Both the position numbers and the translations under genes were made by a program. The notes under the pieces are model-generated. The model saw nothing but the letters and a program-made list of their open reading frames with translations, made no database searches and had not been told where the DNA came from. Shown here piece after piece: positions 26,485-35,672 of a stretch of 64,000 bases of DNA (position 1 is the stretch's first letter; every line of letters begins with the position of its first letter). Source of the DNA: Oscillospiraceae bacterium (GTDB taxonomy: Bacteria > Bacillota > Clostridia > Oscillospirales > Ruminococcaceae); the NCBI GenBank assembly GCA_017545185.1, contig JAFWQJ010000073.1, forward strand, positions 41,419-105,418, read 5' to 3'.

Positions 26485-26673
26485 GTATAATAAAATTGTG
26501 CTGTCAGGAGAAATTTCGACAGCACTGAATCTGATATGTGCGCTCTGCACTGGACTCATATTTGAAAATGCTGCGCACTTCACAAAAATGGTTACAATCA
26601 TTCTGCAAAGCTGGACTCTGGCATGAATATGATATATACTGTATCTACAATAATGATTTGGAGGTACACAGCT

Positions 26674-26886
26674 ATGTTGAAAACACCTGAATTGGCAATG
26701 CCGAGAACACGCAAGATCACTACCGTATGCAACGGCAAGCGTGAGGTCTGGACGGACTATGAACAGGCAAAGGCATATTTCCTTGAACTTATGATGACCA
26801 CAGACGGCGATGAACACGACCGAGCAGAATGCATTTATATTTAGCTTATACATGGGCTGGAGGAGTGCTCGGACGAAGATGAATAA
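26674..26886 (+). pseudogene. Small element-associated ORF broken by an amber codon
   Basis: From ATG 26674 (GGAGG upstream) a 56-aa frame runs to TAG at 26842-26844. Beyond the TAG the same frame continues for 13 sense codons (LIHGLEECSDEDE) to TAA at 26884, with the acidic ending expected of a natural C-terminus. A CAG-to-TAG change would restore one 70-aa protein. Short ORFs of this kind are common near relaxase genes of clostridial elements; I do not know a function. Confidence 0.5.
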
Positions 26887-26887
26887 T

Positions 26888-26925
26888 AAAAACAGGGCGT
26901 TGCCGTTGAGTGGCAATGCCCTGTT
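26888..26925 (-). terminator. Terminator of the Wadjet operon
   Basis: On the minus strand, a 13-nt arm ending in the jetC side (26911-26923) pairs with 26891-26903 with one mismatch and is followed by TTTTTATT. Confidence 0.9.
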
Positions 26926-26932
26926 ACAATTA

Positions 26933-29900
26933 TTAAAAAAGTGAAAGTTGCTCTGACAAATAATAAGCGTGTTCCATGTGCTGTTTGGCTTCGGATTCAA
27001 GTACCTCCACATTTGAAAGTGGCAGGCTCTTGAAACGCAGCTGGTAAACCATATCAAAGAAGCTTGTTACAGCAGCTGTGCCAAGATGAGTAAGGCAGAT
27101 CAGCTGAATATGGAAATGCCGTGCGATACGGAACATTGGTTCAAGAAGATGCGGTGATGAGATAGGTCCGAAAGGGTTATCAAGGATCAACACACCGCTT
27201 GTAGTATTCAAACTGCTTGTCAGACTCCGTGTGTAATTCATTACGGAAACGATCAGAGAGAATAATACAACAAACTGCTCTCCGCCGGAATTGGCTTTCA
27301 ATGCGTCCTGCCATGAACGATAACGGCTGTTCTGGACATTCTTATCGATCTTGAAAACGGTGATCGGAATGGTTTCTTTGCCGATGTAGCAATTCAGCAG
27401 TCTTCTGATTGCCAGATGTTCGTGATGTGATTTTGCCGAAGTATCCTGTTCGGACAGATACTTTTTTACCTGCTCTGTAATATACTGATTTATCCTTTCA
27501 GCAGGTTGCTCGCTCATGGGATCAATGACAGGCAGATCAATTCGTATCATCTGTTTTTTGGTATTGCCGATCTGTATTGTTGACTTTTTTGATAGTATCG
27601 CAAGATTTTCATACAGCCGTCCGACACGCTGAAGACAATTTGTCACAAGCTGATTTCTGCTGTCCTCAACATCTTTGAGCAGAACAGCAAGCTGTGCGAT
27701 ACGATCATGATAACGTCTGATATCGCCCTCTGTACGCTCATAAAGCGTAAAGTATTTATCGCCTGCAATATCATGATTATCAATAACGGATAAAATTCCG
27801 TCAAGCGTTCCCGTAAACAAGGTATGCGTGTTTCTGAACGGTTCAAGCTCAGTACTGTGATATTTCTTCGATTGGCTCTCGGCTTGTTCCAGTTTATCAA
27901 TGCAGTTCTCTATGGTATCACGCAGTTTGTCGGTGTCTTGCAGAACAACTGACAGTTTCGGCGTGTAATCTGAATATTCAACTGTAAATCGTTCTGCATA
28001 TTTCGCTGTGTATTTGCGGTCTGCATTCAATTCATTTAGCTTATCGGTACACTCCTGCTTATTCTTTTCAGAATCGTCTAAAGCAGATCTGCATTCCGTT
28101 ATACGGTGTTCAAAATCTGAACCGACTTCGGAACGTGGCAGAAGCTCGGTATGCAATTCCGAAAGTTTAGCCTTTGCTTGTTCCAATGCGCTTTCGGCTT
28201 TAGCATGGCATTCCACAGCGGCCGAATGCTGCTCGAAGGCCTGATTGTGTTCGATTTGTGCCTGAGAAAGTTGTTTCTCTGTACGCTGATAAGCATCATC
28301 GGAATATACTGTTTTTTCATATTCTGCTGGTTCGATATGAAATCTTTCGATATCTTTAGCTTTTTTCTTGATGCCTTCATGTGCCTTTTGCAGTTGCCTG
28401 TGAAGTTCCTGAAGATTTGACGAATAATTCTCCTGATACATACGATATTCTGCAATCATTGCAGAATAATCTTCGGAAAGTACTTCCGATTCCGGTGTAT
28501 CTTTTAATTCGGCAAGCAAATTCTGATACTCTGTCAGTTTATCATTGAGCTGCTTGATCTTTTCATCACATTCAGCTATAAGTTCAGAAATCCGACTTTC
28601 TTCCCTTTGCTCTGACTCGATCTGCGTGGCAAGCCGTTTGCAGGCTGATTCCATATCAGTTATTTGTCTGCTTAGTTCTTCATATTGCGAAATAGTACCA
28701 CAAATACGCTCAAATTCTTTTTGCTGGTTTTCCGTCTGGCGTAAAACGTGCTGCTCTGCATTTATGAGACCATGAAGTTCCTTTGTGCGCTTTTTTATCT
28801 CTTCTTTTCGCTTATCAAGTGCCGATAGCTTATCTTGAATTTCATGGAGTTCTGACTGACAAGAAGTGATCTGTTTCTGTATACGCTTTTCGTCATCAGC
28901 AGTATATGTAAAAGCAACGAGTATGCTTCGTTCTGATTCCCACTCTCTGATCTGACGCTTAATATGTTCAATCTCAGCTTTTGCATCGTCAAGTCTTTGC
29001 TGTATGACATCTTTATAAGCAGAAGCATCACTAAAGTATTCCTTATCAAATGCAGAGAGGAAACGGTTATGCTCACTCCAATTTCCGTCAGCCATATCAG
29101 CAAGCTCAGAACGTGAATATACCGGAACAACAGCCGACAGCCATTGATCTGTTGTTTGTGACAGTAGCTTTATCTGCTCCTTTTTGGAATCAACTATTAC
29201 GGCATAAGCGACAAGCGGATTGACTGCAAGAATATCCTCCCGTATTTTGGGTGACTGAAAAATCAGATATTGCTCGCCTGTCTGGAAAGAAACGCCCGAT
29301 TCCTGCAAGAAGTCAACTGCTGTTTTAGAAAGGTGGAGCTGACCTGCTTCAATGCATCTGAGCTGTTCAGCAAGTAATTCGGCTGAATGCTCTGTTTGTC
29401 TCTGGTGTTCTGTCAGGTTGGCAAGTATATTATCAAGACTTGTTATCGGCTCATCAGTAAACAGTCTGATTGCAGATATTGACAGATGCTCCAAAACAGG
29501 AAGAACAGCGTTATATGCTTTTCTGTATTGTTCCATTGCAGTCTCATACTGTTGCAGTCTGACATTAAAATTTGCCTGTGCCTGAGTCAGCTCTGTGCGC
29601 TCTGTATCCTGATCGTCAAGCTCCAGTCCAAGCTGTTCTGCTTCATTTTGACATCTTTCAATTTCGTCATTTGCATTTTTGATCTTTTTATCATAGCAAG
29701 AGCGGATATTCACGATATCCTCTTTGGAATAGCTTTCGTCAAGCATGAGCGTGATATGCAAAGCAATCTCAGACAGTCCCTGATTGATCTGTTCAAGCAT
29801 TATGTTTTTGCTGCCTATAGTTTGGTTTAGACTGACATTTCTGTCATTAAGTTGTGTGGTAAGCTGTTCTATCTTTTCTTTTACCTTACAGAGTGCATCT

Positions 29901-31231
29901 GATTGTTCTTTCCTTGTTGAACCCTCCTGATACAAATTGCTCTCTGTCTGTTGTCTCAATTCGGCTGATATCAAAGAGAGCGAATACTTCAAAGAAAGAA
30001 TACGGGAATCCTGTGTTCCCTGCTCCAGATCCCTGATCTGTGCAGTTAGAGCTTTTTCATCATTTTGCAGATCAAGCAGTTCTGCATATTCCTTAGCAGC
30101 ATTCAATACGTTGACCAGATGAGCAAACTTGTCACGCTGATTTTCTGCATCTTCTTTTTGCTGTCTGCATTCTTCAAGCTCCGTAGATGCTTTGTCAAAA
30201 CTCTCCTGTGCAAGATAATAAATCTCCGAAGCCTTTTCTGCTTTGATGTGATGCAGTTTTGCTTTCAGGTCAGCTATTGTTTGTTCAAGCTGTGCCTGCT
30301 TATCGCTTTCCACTTTGATATGATGATCGAGCGTGAACAAATGATCAGCCAGCAGACGTATTGCCTGTATCCTCGCATCCTCGGCATCCCACATATTCTT
30401 CATAAACGGAAGTATCCCTTGCAGTTTTTCGGTGAATGACTTGATCTGCGACTGCAAGCGGAGATTCTCTTCCTGCCCTGCATAGCTTTCAGCGTAATGG
30501 ACAAACATATCTTCAAGTTCTTCTGCGGATACTGTATCATTCGGCATGACACCAGGGATAATGAATTTGTCGAGGAGTCTATCAGCGGTTCTGTATTCTT
30601 CAAAGAATTTTGTAATACCGCCCTCCACCGCATTGATGCGAACAAGGATATTTTCCCATTCAGTATGTAGTATCCCGTATTCTTCCAAACGTTTATGGTA
30701 TCGGCGCTGATCGGCAGACTCTGAAGAATAATAATCCACCTTTCTGTTCTGCAAATATTTACGCAGATCATCATAAGACATGGGACGGATATGACTGCCT
30801 GTCCGCTCAGTAAGGGGAAGATTGATCAAATCGAGCTTGTCACCAGTTCTCGTATAATCGTGCATAAATGTGTAAAAGCGAACAGTCTTGCTTTCATTTT
30901 CATCATCTGCTGTGGTGCTTGCAGCCAATGAGATACCGGTCAGCAAGCTGTTGGATGAACCGTCTAATGACCATTCTATCAGAACGAAAGCGTGATCAGT
31001 GCCTTTCTGGAAATAATCGCTGATGTTGCGGTTCTGCACTTTCGCTTTCGGGCAGACAGGCTGAAGGAGCAGCTGCACGATAACAGACTTACCGCCGCCA
31101 TTATCGAGATTCAGCAGCGTGTCGATCGGCTTTCCCTCAGCGTTTTCGGTACAGAAGATCTCATCCGGTATCAGCTTTGCACCGTCATTAAATCTGAAAT
31201 TGACAATTCTGATCTTACGGATCGCCGGCAT
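26933..31231 (-). CDS. jetC: Wadjet SMC-like ATPase JetC
   Basis: A 1432-aa SMC/MukB-like ATPase, the motor of the Wadjet complex, which extrudes loops of small circular DNA and leads to its cleavage by JetD. Walker A is DNGGGKS (43-49); the middle 950 residues are long coiled coils around a hinge-like segment (about 560-690); the C-terminal head has the ABC signature SGGEQ (1315-1319) and Walker B LILDNPFG (about 1348-1355). The residue after the Walker B Asp is Asn, where SMC proteins have the catalytic Glu. The ATG at 31231 has GGGAGGT upstream; a GTG nine nt earlier overlaps that site and is less likely. It overlaps jetB by 17 nt. Confidence 0.9.
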   Translation of the reverse strand: MPAIRKIRIVNFRFNDGAKLIPDEIFCTENAEGKPIDTLLNLDNGGGKSVIVQLLLQPVCPKAKVQNRNISDYFQKGTDHAFVLIEWSLDGSSNSLLTGISLAASTTADDENESKTVRFYTFMHDYTRTGDKLDLINLPLTERTGSHIRPMSYDDLRKYLQNRKVDYYSSESADQRRYHKRLEEYGILHTEWENILVRINAVEGGITKFFEEYRTADRLLDKFIIPGVMPNDTVSAEELEDMFVHYAESYAGQEENLRLQSQIKSFTEKLQGILPFMKNMWDAEDARIQAIRLLADHLFTLDHHIKVESDKQAQLEQTIADLKAKLHHIKAEKASEIYYLAQESFDKASTELEECRQQKEDAENQRDKFAHLVNVLNAAKEYAELLDLQNDEKALTAQIRDLEQGTQDSRILSLKYSLSLISAELRQQTESNLYQEGSTRKEQSDALCKVKEKIEQLTTQLNDRNVSLNQTIGSKNIMLEQINQGLSEIALHITLMLDESYSKEDIVNIRSCYDKKIKNANDEIERCQNEAEQLGLELDDQDTERTELTQAQANFNVRLQQYETAMEQYRKAYNAVLPVLEHLSISAIRLFTDEPITSLDNILANLTEHQRQTEHSAELLAEQLRCIEAGQLHLSKTAVDFLQESGVSFQTGEQYLIFQSPKIREDILAVNPLVAYAVIVDSKKEQIKLLSQTTDQWLSAVVPVYSRSELADMADGNWSEHNRFLSAFDKEYFSDASAYKDVIQQRLDDAKAEIEHIKRQIREWESERSILVAFTYTADDEKRIQKQITSCQSELHEIQDKLSALDKRKEEIKKRTKELHGLINAEQHVLRQTENQQKEFERICGTISQYEELSRQITDMESACKRLATQIESEQREESRISELIAECDEKIKQLNDKLTEYQNLLAELKDTPESEVLSEDYSAMIAEYRMYQENYSSNLQELHRQLQKAHEGIKKKAKDIERFHIEPAEYEKTVYSDDAYQRTEKQLSQAQIEHNQAFEQHSAAVECHAKAESALEQAKAKLSELHTELLPRSEVGSDFEHRITECRSALDDSEKNKQECTDKLNELNADRKYTAKYAERFTVEYSDYTPKLSVVLQDTDKLRDTIENCIDKLEQAESQSKKYHSTELEPFRNTHTLFTGTLDGILSVIDNHDIAGDKYFTLYERTEGDIRRYHDRIAQLAVLLKDVEDSRNQLVTNCLQRVGRLYENLAILSKKSTIQIGNTKKQMIRIDLPVIDPMSEQPAERINQYITEQVKKYLSEQDTSAKSHHEHLAIRRLLNCYIGKETIPITVFKIDKNVQNSRYRSWQDALKANSGGEQFVVLFSLIVSVMNYTRSLTSSLNTTSGVLILDNPFGPISSPHLLEPMFRIARHFHIQLICLTHLGTAAVTSFFDMVYQLRFKSLPLSNVEVLESEAKQHMEHAYYLSEQLSLF

Positions 31232-31907
31232 CTGACGCACCTCCCTCTAAAATAGCGTGTATCTCAGCAATGCGATTCTGCGATAAATAGTACGGCATCA
31301 AATCGTTCAGTTTGACCGTCGGCTTCCAGACGCCGTCAGCATCATATAATAATTCCTCATCACGGAACTTTCTGATGATCTTCATGAAACGGCCGTGCTT
31401 TGTATCCACTGAATTCGATTCATCGCCACGCTTTGCGAGCCAGTTGTCCGCAAGCCGCAAAAAATCAATGCTATATTGAGCGGCGGCATTTTTCAGTGTT
31501 TCACCCTCGGCTCGTACCTGTTCACAATGCTGTGTGAATTCATTCAGAAAATCCGATTCTTTGATATAATACCTTGTTTGCAGTGTATTGCCTTTTCCGC
31601 CATACAGTTCATGTAAAAGAAATATCGCCATATAGTTCAGCAAATACAGCTCTTCCAGCTTTTCGTTGCCTACACTGCGGCGAAAGTCACTGTTGTCTTG
31701 TGAGAACAATTCGTTGCTTGGATTCGGCAAGAGATAAAGCCTGCCGTTTGTTCTGTATAGCGTAAAATCAAGCTCTTGCTCCATAATTGCAAGCTCGGAT
31801 GCAATCTCGGCATCACAGTAATATTCATAATATGAAGGCTCCTGTTCACGGGTGATATATCCTTTTTCCATAAGTTTCGCGAACAGTCTCAGACTTTCTG
31901 GCTTCAT
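31215..31907 (-). CDS. jetB: Wadjet KITE-like subunit JetB
   Basis: A 230-aa protein of the small winged-helix (KITE) type that accompanies the kleisin in MukBEF-like complexes; it most resembles the JetB of clostridial (type III-like, DUF6063) Wadjet systems. It begins MKPESLRLFAKLMEKGYI and is largely helical, with a C-terminal two-strand wing-like region. The start overlaps the jetA stop by 4 nt. The assignment rests on position and size as much as on sequence. Confidence 0.8.
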   Translation of the reverse strand: MKPESLRLFAKLMEKGYITREQEPSYYEYYCDAEIASELAIMEQELDFTLYRTNGRLYLLPNPSNELFSQDNSDFRRSVGNEKLEELYLLNYMAIFLLHELYGGKGNTLQTRYYIKESDFLNEFTQHCEQVRAEGETLKNAAAQYSIDFLRLADNWLAKRGDESNSVDTKHGRFMKIIRKFRDEELLYDADGVWKPTVKLNDLMPYYLSQNRIAEIHAILEGGASDAGDP

Positions 31908-33430
31908 CGTCTCACCTCGATCTTAAAATCATTGATTTTGATACGGTTTCCTGCATCATCAGATAATGTAATAACTCCATCGAGCTTATGTATCAATATC
32001 GACTGCATCTGCACCAAATCTTCCGTAAGCTCGCTCAGACAGTAGGAAAGGTCAAATTCACCAACAGGCACGATGATGTCATGCTGTTCTGAACGCCAAC
32101 CTGCTACATCTATCTCTCCCATTCCGTAGAGCTTTAACATAACATCGGGCAATGATTTTTCCTGTAATTGTTCCTGTAACTGCTCTTTCGATACAGATGC
32201 AATATAGTCGCTGAAACTGAAAATGGCGTTCTGGTTTGCAAAAGACAACAATACCTTTATGATCTCAACATATCTTTTGTTTCTGATATCAGCTGCGGTC
32301 TCAGCATTATCATCACTTACAATATCAACACCGTCATCTCTAGTACTCTCACGGATAGCATTTTGCCTGCTGTAAAAGAAATCAGGACCAAACAGATGCG
32401 GAAATGAAGGGCGATAAAGGGGCGCAAACAACTTTCCGAGATTTTTGGAATCTTGCAGCTGCATTTTCTGCATGGGGAGCAGTAATTCCTGTTCTAGGTC
32501 AAAGTGGCCTGCCTGCATATAAGAAAAGCTGTCATCCAACAGATTTGCATACAGCTCAGAAAGTGAAAATTTCTGATTGAAAACACGGCTCTGTTCACTG
32601 ATTACTGTATCAATGTTTTCGAGGATCTCCCGAATCTCCTGTTCGGTCTGACCTATATTCTCGTCTGTAGTAATCTGGGCATCTGCAATCGCTTGCAGCT
32701 TTGCCGATACGAGTGTACGGATATCACTGAGCTGTTTGTTTTCGTCCTCAAAGGAATCCCTGACCTGTGTGACGATCTCCTCGTATTCGTCAATGGATAC
32801 TTCGGATATATTGGTTCTGCACCGAAGCATAAAATCGTCCATTCTTGTTTTCAGATTCCTCACCCTGCTGACCAGCTCGCGGCTCTCCCGAAGCGCTTTC
32901 CCGTAGTTACCTCGCTTGATAAATTCCTGTAGCTTGAAGCGGTTGACAGAGAAATCCAATTCACTGTCGATCTCCTTGGTTCGGAAAAGAAATTCATATG
33001 CTTCATTTGTCAGAACATAGCTTCCGCTTTGCTGTTCAAGGAGAATAAGCGAGCGCTGATCTTTGAACTGTTCATCACTATTGTAAAAAGTATCAAATGA
33101 ACGTACTTTTCCGTTGCTTTGCAATACATCTGTTACGATATAATCGGTTAGAATTATAGCCGATTCCGGTTCATAATCATACACATCGGCAAGCTCTCGC
33201 AAAAAAGCTGTGATATCCTGCTTAGTACATCGCTCACCATAGCGAAGCGTGCTGTCCATGATAAACACCATTACCATAAGAATCAGATTATCGGTCTTAT
33301 CATCATCATTATGCAGTAATTCGTTGATCTCTCTTGGCTTGCTTCTTTGCAGCCAGTATTTGATAAGATTCACGAATCGCATACGTTTCTCAAAATCCTG
33401 TAATAAATCTTTGGATTCTGCTGAAATCAT
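31904..33430 (-). CDS. jetA: Wadjet kleisin subunit JetA
   Basis: A 508-aa protein corresponding to the kleisin of Wadjet, which bridges the SMC heads and recruits JetB; it resembles the DUF5716/type III-like JetA family. The N-terminal 180 residues look like winged-helix domains, the middle (about 180-300) is coiled coil (SRVRNLKTRMDDFM and following), and the C-terminus is a compact domain. GAGGTAGGA precedes the ATG, 4 nt after the jetD stop. Wadjet complexes restrict plasmid transformation. Confidence 0.82.
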   Translation of the reverse strand: MISAESKDLLQDFEKRMRFVNLIKYWLQRSKPREINELLHNDDDKTDNLILMVMVFIMDSTLRYGERCTKQDITAFLRELADVYDYEPESAIILTDYIVTDVLQSNGKVRSFDTFYNSDEQFKDQRSLILLEQQSGSYVLTNEAYEFLFRTKEIDSELDFSVNRFKLQEFIKRGNYGKALRESRELVSRVRNLKTRMDDFMLRCRTNISEVSIDEYEEIVTQVRDSFEDENKQLSDIRTLVSAKLQAIADAQITTDENIGQTEQEIREILENIDTVISEQSRVFNQKFSLSELYANLLDDSFSYMQAGHFDLEQELLLPMQKMQLQDSKNLGKLFAPLYRPSFPHLFGPDFFYSRQNAIRESTRDDGVDIVSDDNAETAADIRNKRYVEIIKVLLSFANQNAIFSFSDYIASVSKEQLQEQLQEKSLPDVMLKLYGMGEIDVAGWRSEQHDIIVPVGEFDLSYCLSELTEDLVQMQSILIHKLDGVITLSDDAGNRIKINDFKIEVRR

Positions 33431-33434
33431 GTTC

Positions 33435-34457
33435 CTACCTCATGTTGTCTGCCAGTACGGGATAGGAGAGTATCTCCTGCGGCAGACGCTTATTATCGTT
33501 CAATATCTGTGTGATCTGTTCTTGTTCATCAGCCAAAAACCCGGGCAGTATTCTGGACATTTCGGGTATGATGGATCGTTTATCCTCGCTGTCGGGCAGC
33601 TGAATGCTACGGCTCAGCTCCAGCATTTTCCGATATGCAGGCAAGAATAATTCGATATGCAGTTCTTCTGCCGCTTTGCAAAGACGCAGAAAGATATCAA
33701 AGCCGGCTCTGTCTATGTCTCCGCAGTACAGAAAATGGACTTCATCAGCACCCAAAAAGGCGGCATAGGAACGGAATTTATCCTTACCTGTTATGTCATT
33801 ACCCTGCCCAAATATCACGCCGTCAATCTGAGTATCAAATAATGTGTCAGCTTCGGATTCGTACATAAGGCGGCGGATATTGAACCAGATATCCTTGTTT
33901 TCGCAGATAAGCAATGTCATTTCTCGCTTTCGGACGGGGATATAATCCGAAAAGCACTGTTCGGGCGTTTCGTAATATCGAAGCGTGTCTCCTGAGATAC
34001 CGACAGCTTCCAATAATCTCAAATGGTTATCCAATTCCTTTTCTTCATCGAAGATGGCAAAGGAACGCTCACGCCTCGACATCATATCATTGCCCTTGTA
34101 ATCGGTAAGCCACTCGCTTAATCGGCACAAAAACGCTCTGTTATTGACAAACTGTATTCGATTGCGAAGCAGATACCCATTTGCTGATAGTCTCGGATGA
34201 AGTGCATATATCTCATCCGGTGATACCTGTTTCGTGTTCTCAATGCAGACAGTATATCGCATAAACAACGGATTCTTCTGATTTCCGTTTGTTCCGCTGC
34301 TCTTAACAGGCACTAATACGCCATTATCAGTCAGCTCTTTGATCTGTTCATAGAGGTTTTCGGAATCCGTACATAATCTGCTGAGTTCCTCTAATGTGAT
34401 CCGTTTGCGCGGAAAATCCTGCAATGCTTTATATAGTGTATTACTGGGCTTGCTCAT
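33435..34457 (-). CDS. jetD: Wadjet Toprim nuclease subunit JetD
   Basis: A 340-aa protein related to topoisomerase VI subunit A; JetD is the nuclease that cuts the looped plasmid. Toprim acidic residues are visible: Glu186 in LLICENKD and the DxD of CGDIDRAGF (Asp247, Asp249). The N-terminal part is helical, with a likely winged helix (residues 15-50). It is the first gene of the operon, so the order is jetD-jetA-jetB-jetC, unlike the better-known A-B-C-D order. Confidence 0.88.
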   Translation of the reverse strand: MSKPSNTLYKALQDFPRKRITLEELSRLCTDSENLYEQIKELTDNGVLVPVKSSGTNGNQKNPLFMRYTVCIENTKQVSPDEIYALHPRLSANGYLLRNRIQFVNNRAFLCRLSEWLTDYKGNDMMSRRERSFAIFDEEKELDNHLRLLEAVGISGDTLRYYETPEQCFSDYIPVRKREMTLLICENKDIWFNIRRLMYESEADTLFDTQIDGVIFGQGNDITGKDKFRSYAAFLGADEVHFLYCGDIDRAGFDIFLRLCKAAEELHIELFLPAYRKMLELSRSIQLPDSEDKRSIIPEMSRILPGFLADEQEQITQILNDNKRLPQEILSYPVLADNMR

Positions 34458-34498
34458 ACATTGCCACCTCTAAACTAAACACAGAATAGTATATACAT

Positions 34499-34527
34499 AT
34501 TGTAGCATAATTTGGTCGAAAAAGCAA
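34499..34527 (-). promoter_or_regulatory. Promoter of the Wadjet operon
   Basis: TTGCTT (34522-34527), 17 nt, TACAAT (34499-34504), about 35 nt of leader before the jetD start. No clear operator is seen. Confidence 0.7.
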
Positions 34528-34580
34528 GATATCAGCTGTAAGAAAGAGATTTTTCCGGGATTAAGCGTTATCATAACAAA

Positions 34581-34619
34581 AAACAGGCAGACACCTCATA
34601 GTGAAGTATCTGCCTGTTT
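34581..34619. terminator. Orphan bidirectional hairpin near the element edge
   Basis: AAACAGGCAGA (34581-34591) pairs with TCTGCCTGTTT (34609-34619). No gene ends into it from either side, so it may be what remains of a gene removed when the element inserted, or an insulator of the jet promoter. Confidence 0.6.
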
Positions 34620-34779
34620 GGTTTCATAGCTTGCCGTATAGGTCTTTACATAATATAAGCCCTAAAACTTCTATATTAGTACCGCCCTAAAGGCGGGAAG
34701 GCTGTTTATTTCCCTGAAAACGGCAGGGAGCATACCGCTTCAAACACATGCAGATTCTGAACCTGCGCGAGTTTATCTC

Positions 34780-34808
34780 TTGCTTTTTCCGGCCCGGTAT
34801 AGTATAAT
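34780..34808 (+). promoter_or_regulatory. Promoter of the zinc-ribbon protein gene
   Basis: TTGCTT (34780-34785), 17 nt, TATAAT (34803-34808), then AAAAAGGAG before the ATG at 34847. Confidence 0.75.
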
Positions 34809-34846
34809 AGAATAAAACCTGATAAAGGGAAAAAGGAGTTCTGATC

Positions 34847-35605
34847 ATGGGAATTCGTTACTGTATGCACTGCGGCATGCCCGTTCCGCGCAGAGCAAAA
34901 ATCTGTCCGGAATGCGGCCGCTCTCTGAAAATGCGGGCTCCGCAAAATGCTCCGGAGCCGAGGGTGCTTCCGGAAAGGCCGGCTGCAAAAGGCAGAACGC
35001 CCCGCGGCAAACAACCAGCCGACAAAAAGGCATCGTGCTTTGCGCTCGGTTTGATCGCTTTGCTCTGTACCGCAGCACTGATCATTATCAATGCAGGCGA
35101 TCGAATTGAAAACGCACGCTCACGGCGCCGTGAAAAAAAGACGGATACACAGCATAACACAGCAACAACACGACGGGAGATCAAAATCCCGGAAATCATT
35201 ATGCCTGATATTACCATTCCGGATATTCAGCTGCCGCAGCCGCCGGCGGCGGAATTTTCCGCGGAAAGCTATACAGTTGAAACAAATCTCCTGGGTGAAA
35301 CGGTTTTATATGTGAATATCAACTATACCAACAAAGCAGAAACCCCGGAATGCTTCCTGACAAGCTTTCAGATCTCCGTGCAGCAGGATGATAAAGCGTG
35401 CTTAATGACTGCCGGCAATCCCGCGCAGGAAAATCATTTGATGGATCAGGTGCAGCCGGATGAAACCGCCCTGATCTCAGAGGCTTTTATCATCAGCCCG
35501 GAAAAGGAAGCAGCCGTATCCGTGAATGCATATTTCAGCGATGACACTTATCTGGAACAAACCATTCTCCCGCACGCAGACGGAACGGTATCTGTAATTC
35601 AATAA
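34847..35605 (+). CDS. Zinc-ribbon membrane protein with DUF5067-like domain
   Basis: A 252-aa protein with an N-terminal cytoplasmic zinc ribbon (CMHCGMPVP...CPECGRS), a basic linker, one membrane segment (about 64-84) and an extracellular C-terminal beta domain of DUF5067 type (FSAESYTVET to the C-terminus). Such proteins are common in Firmicutes and have no proven function. A Pro/Ile-rich spacer (PEIIMPDITIPDIQLPQPP) links membrane and outer domain. Confidence 0.7.
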   Translation: MGIRYCMHCGMPVPRRAKICPECGRSLKMRAPQNAPEPRVLPERPAAKGRTPRGKQPADKKASCFALGLIALLCTAALIIINAGDRIENARSRRREKKTDTQHNTATTRREIKIPEIIMPDITIPDIQLPQPPAAEFSAESYTVETNLLGETVLYVNINYTNKAETPECFLTSFQISVQQDDKACLMTAGNPAQENHLMDQVQPDETALISEAFIISPEKEAAVSVNAYFSDDTYLEQTILPHADGTVSVIQ

Positions 35606-35672
35606 AAATGCCGGTTCCGGCGCGGGCGTGGTATAACGGAAACCGATATTTGACACAAGGAGGCTATGCGCC

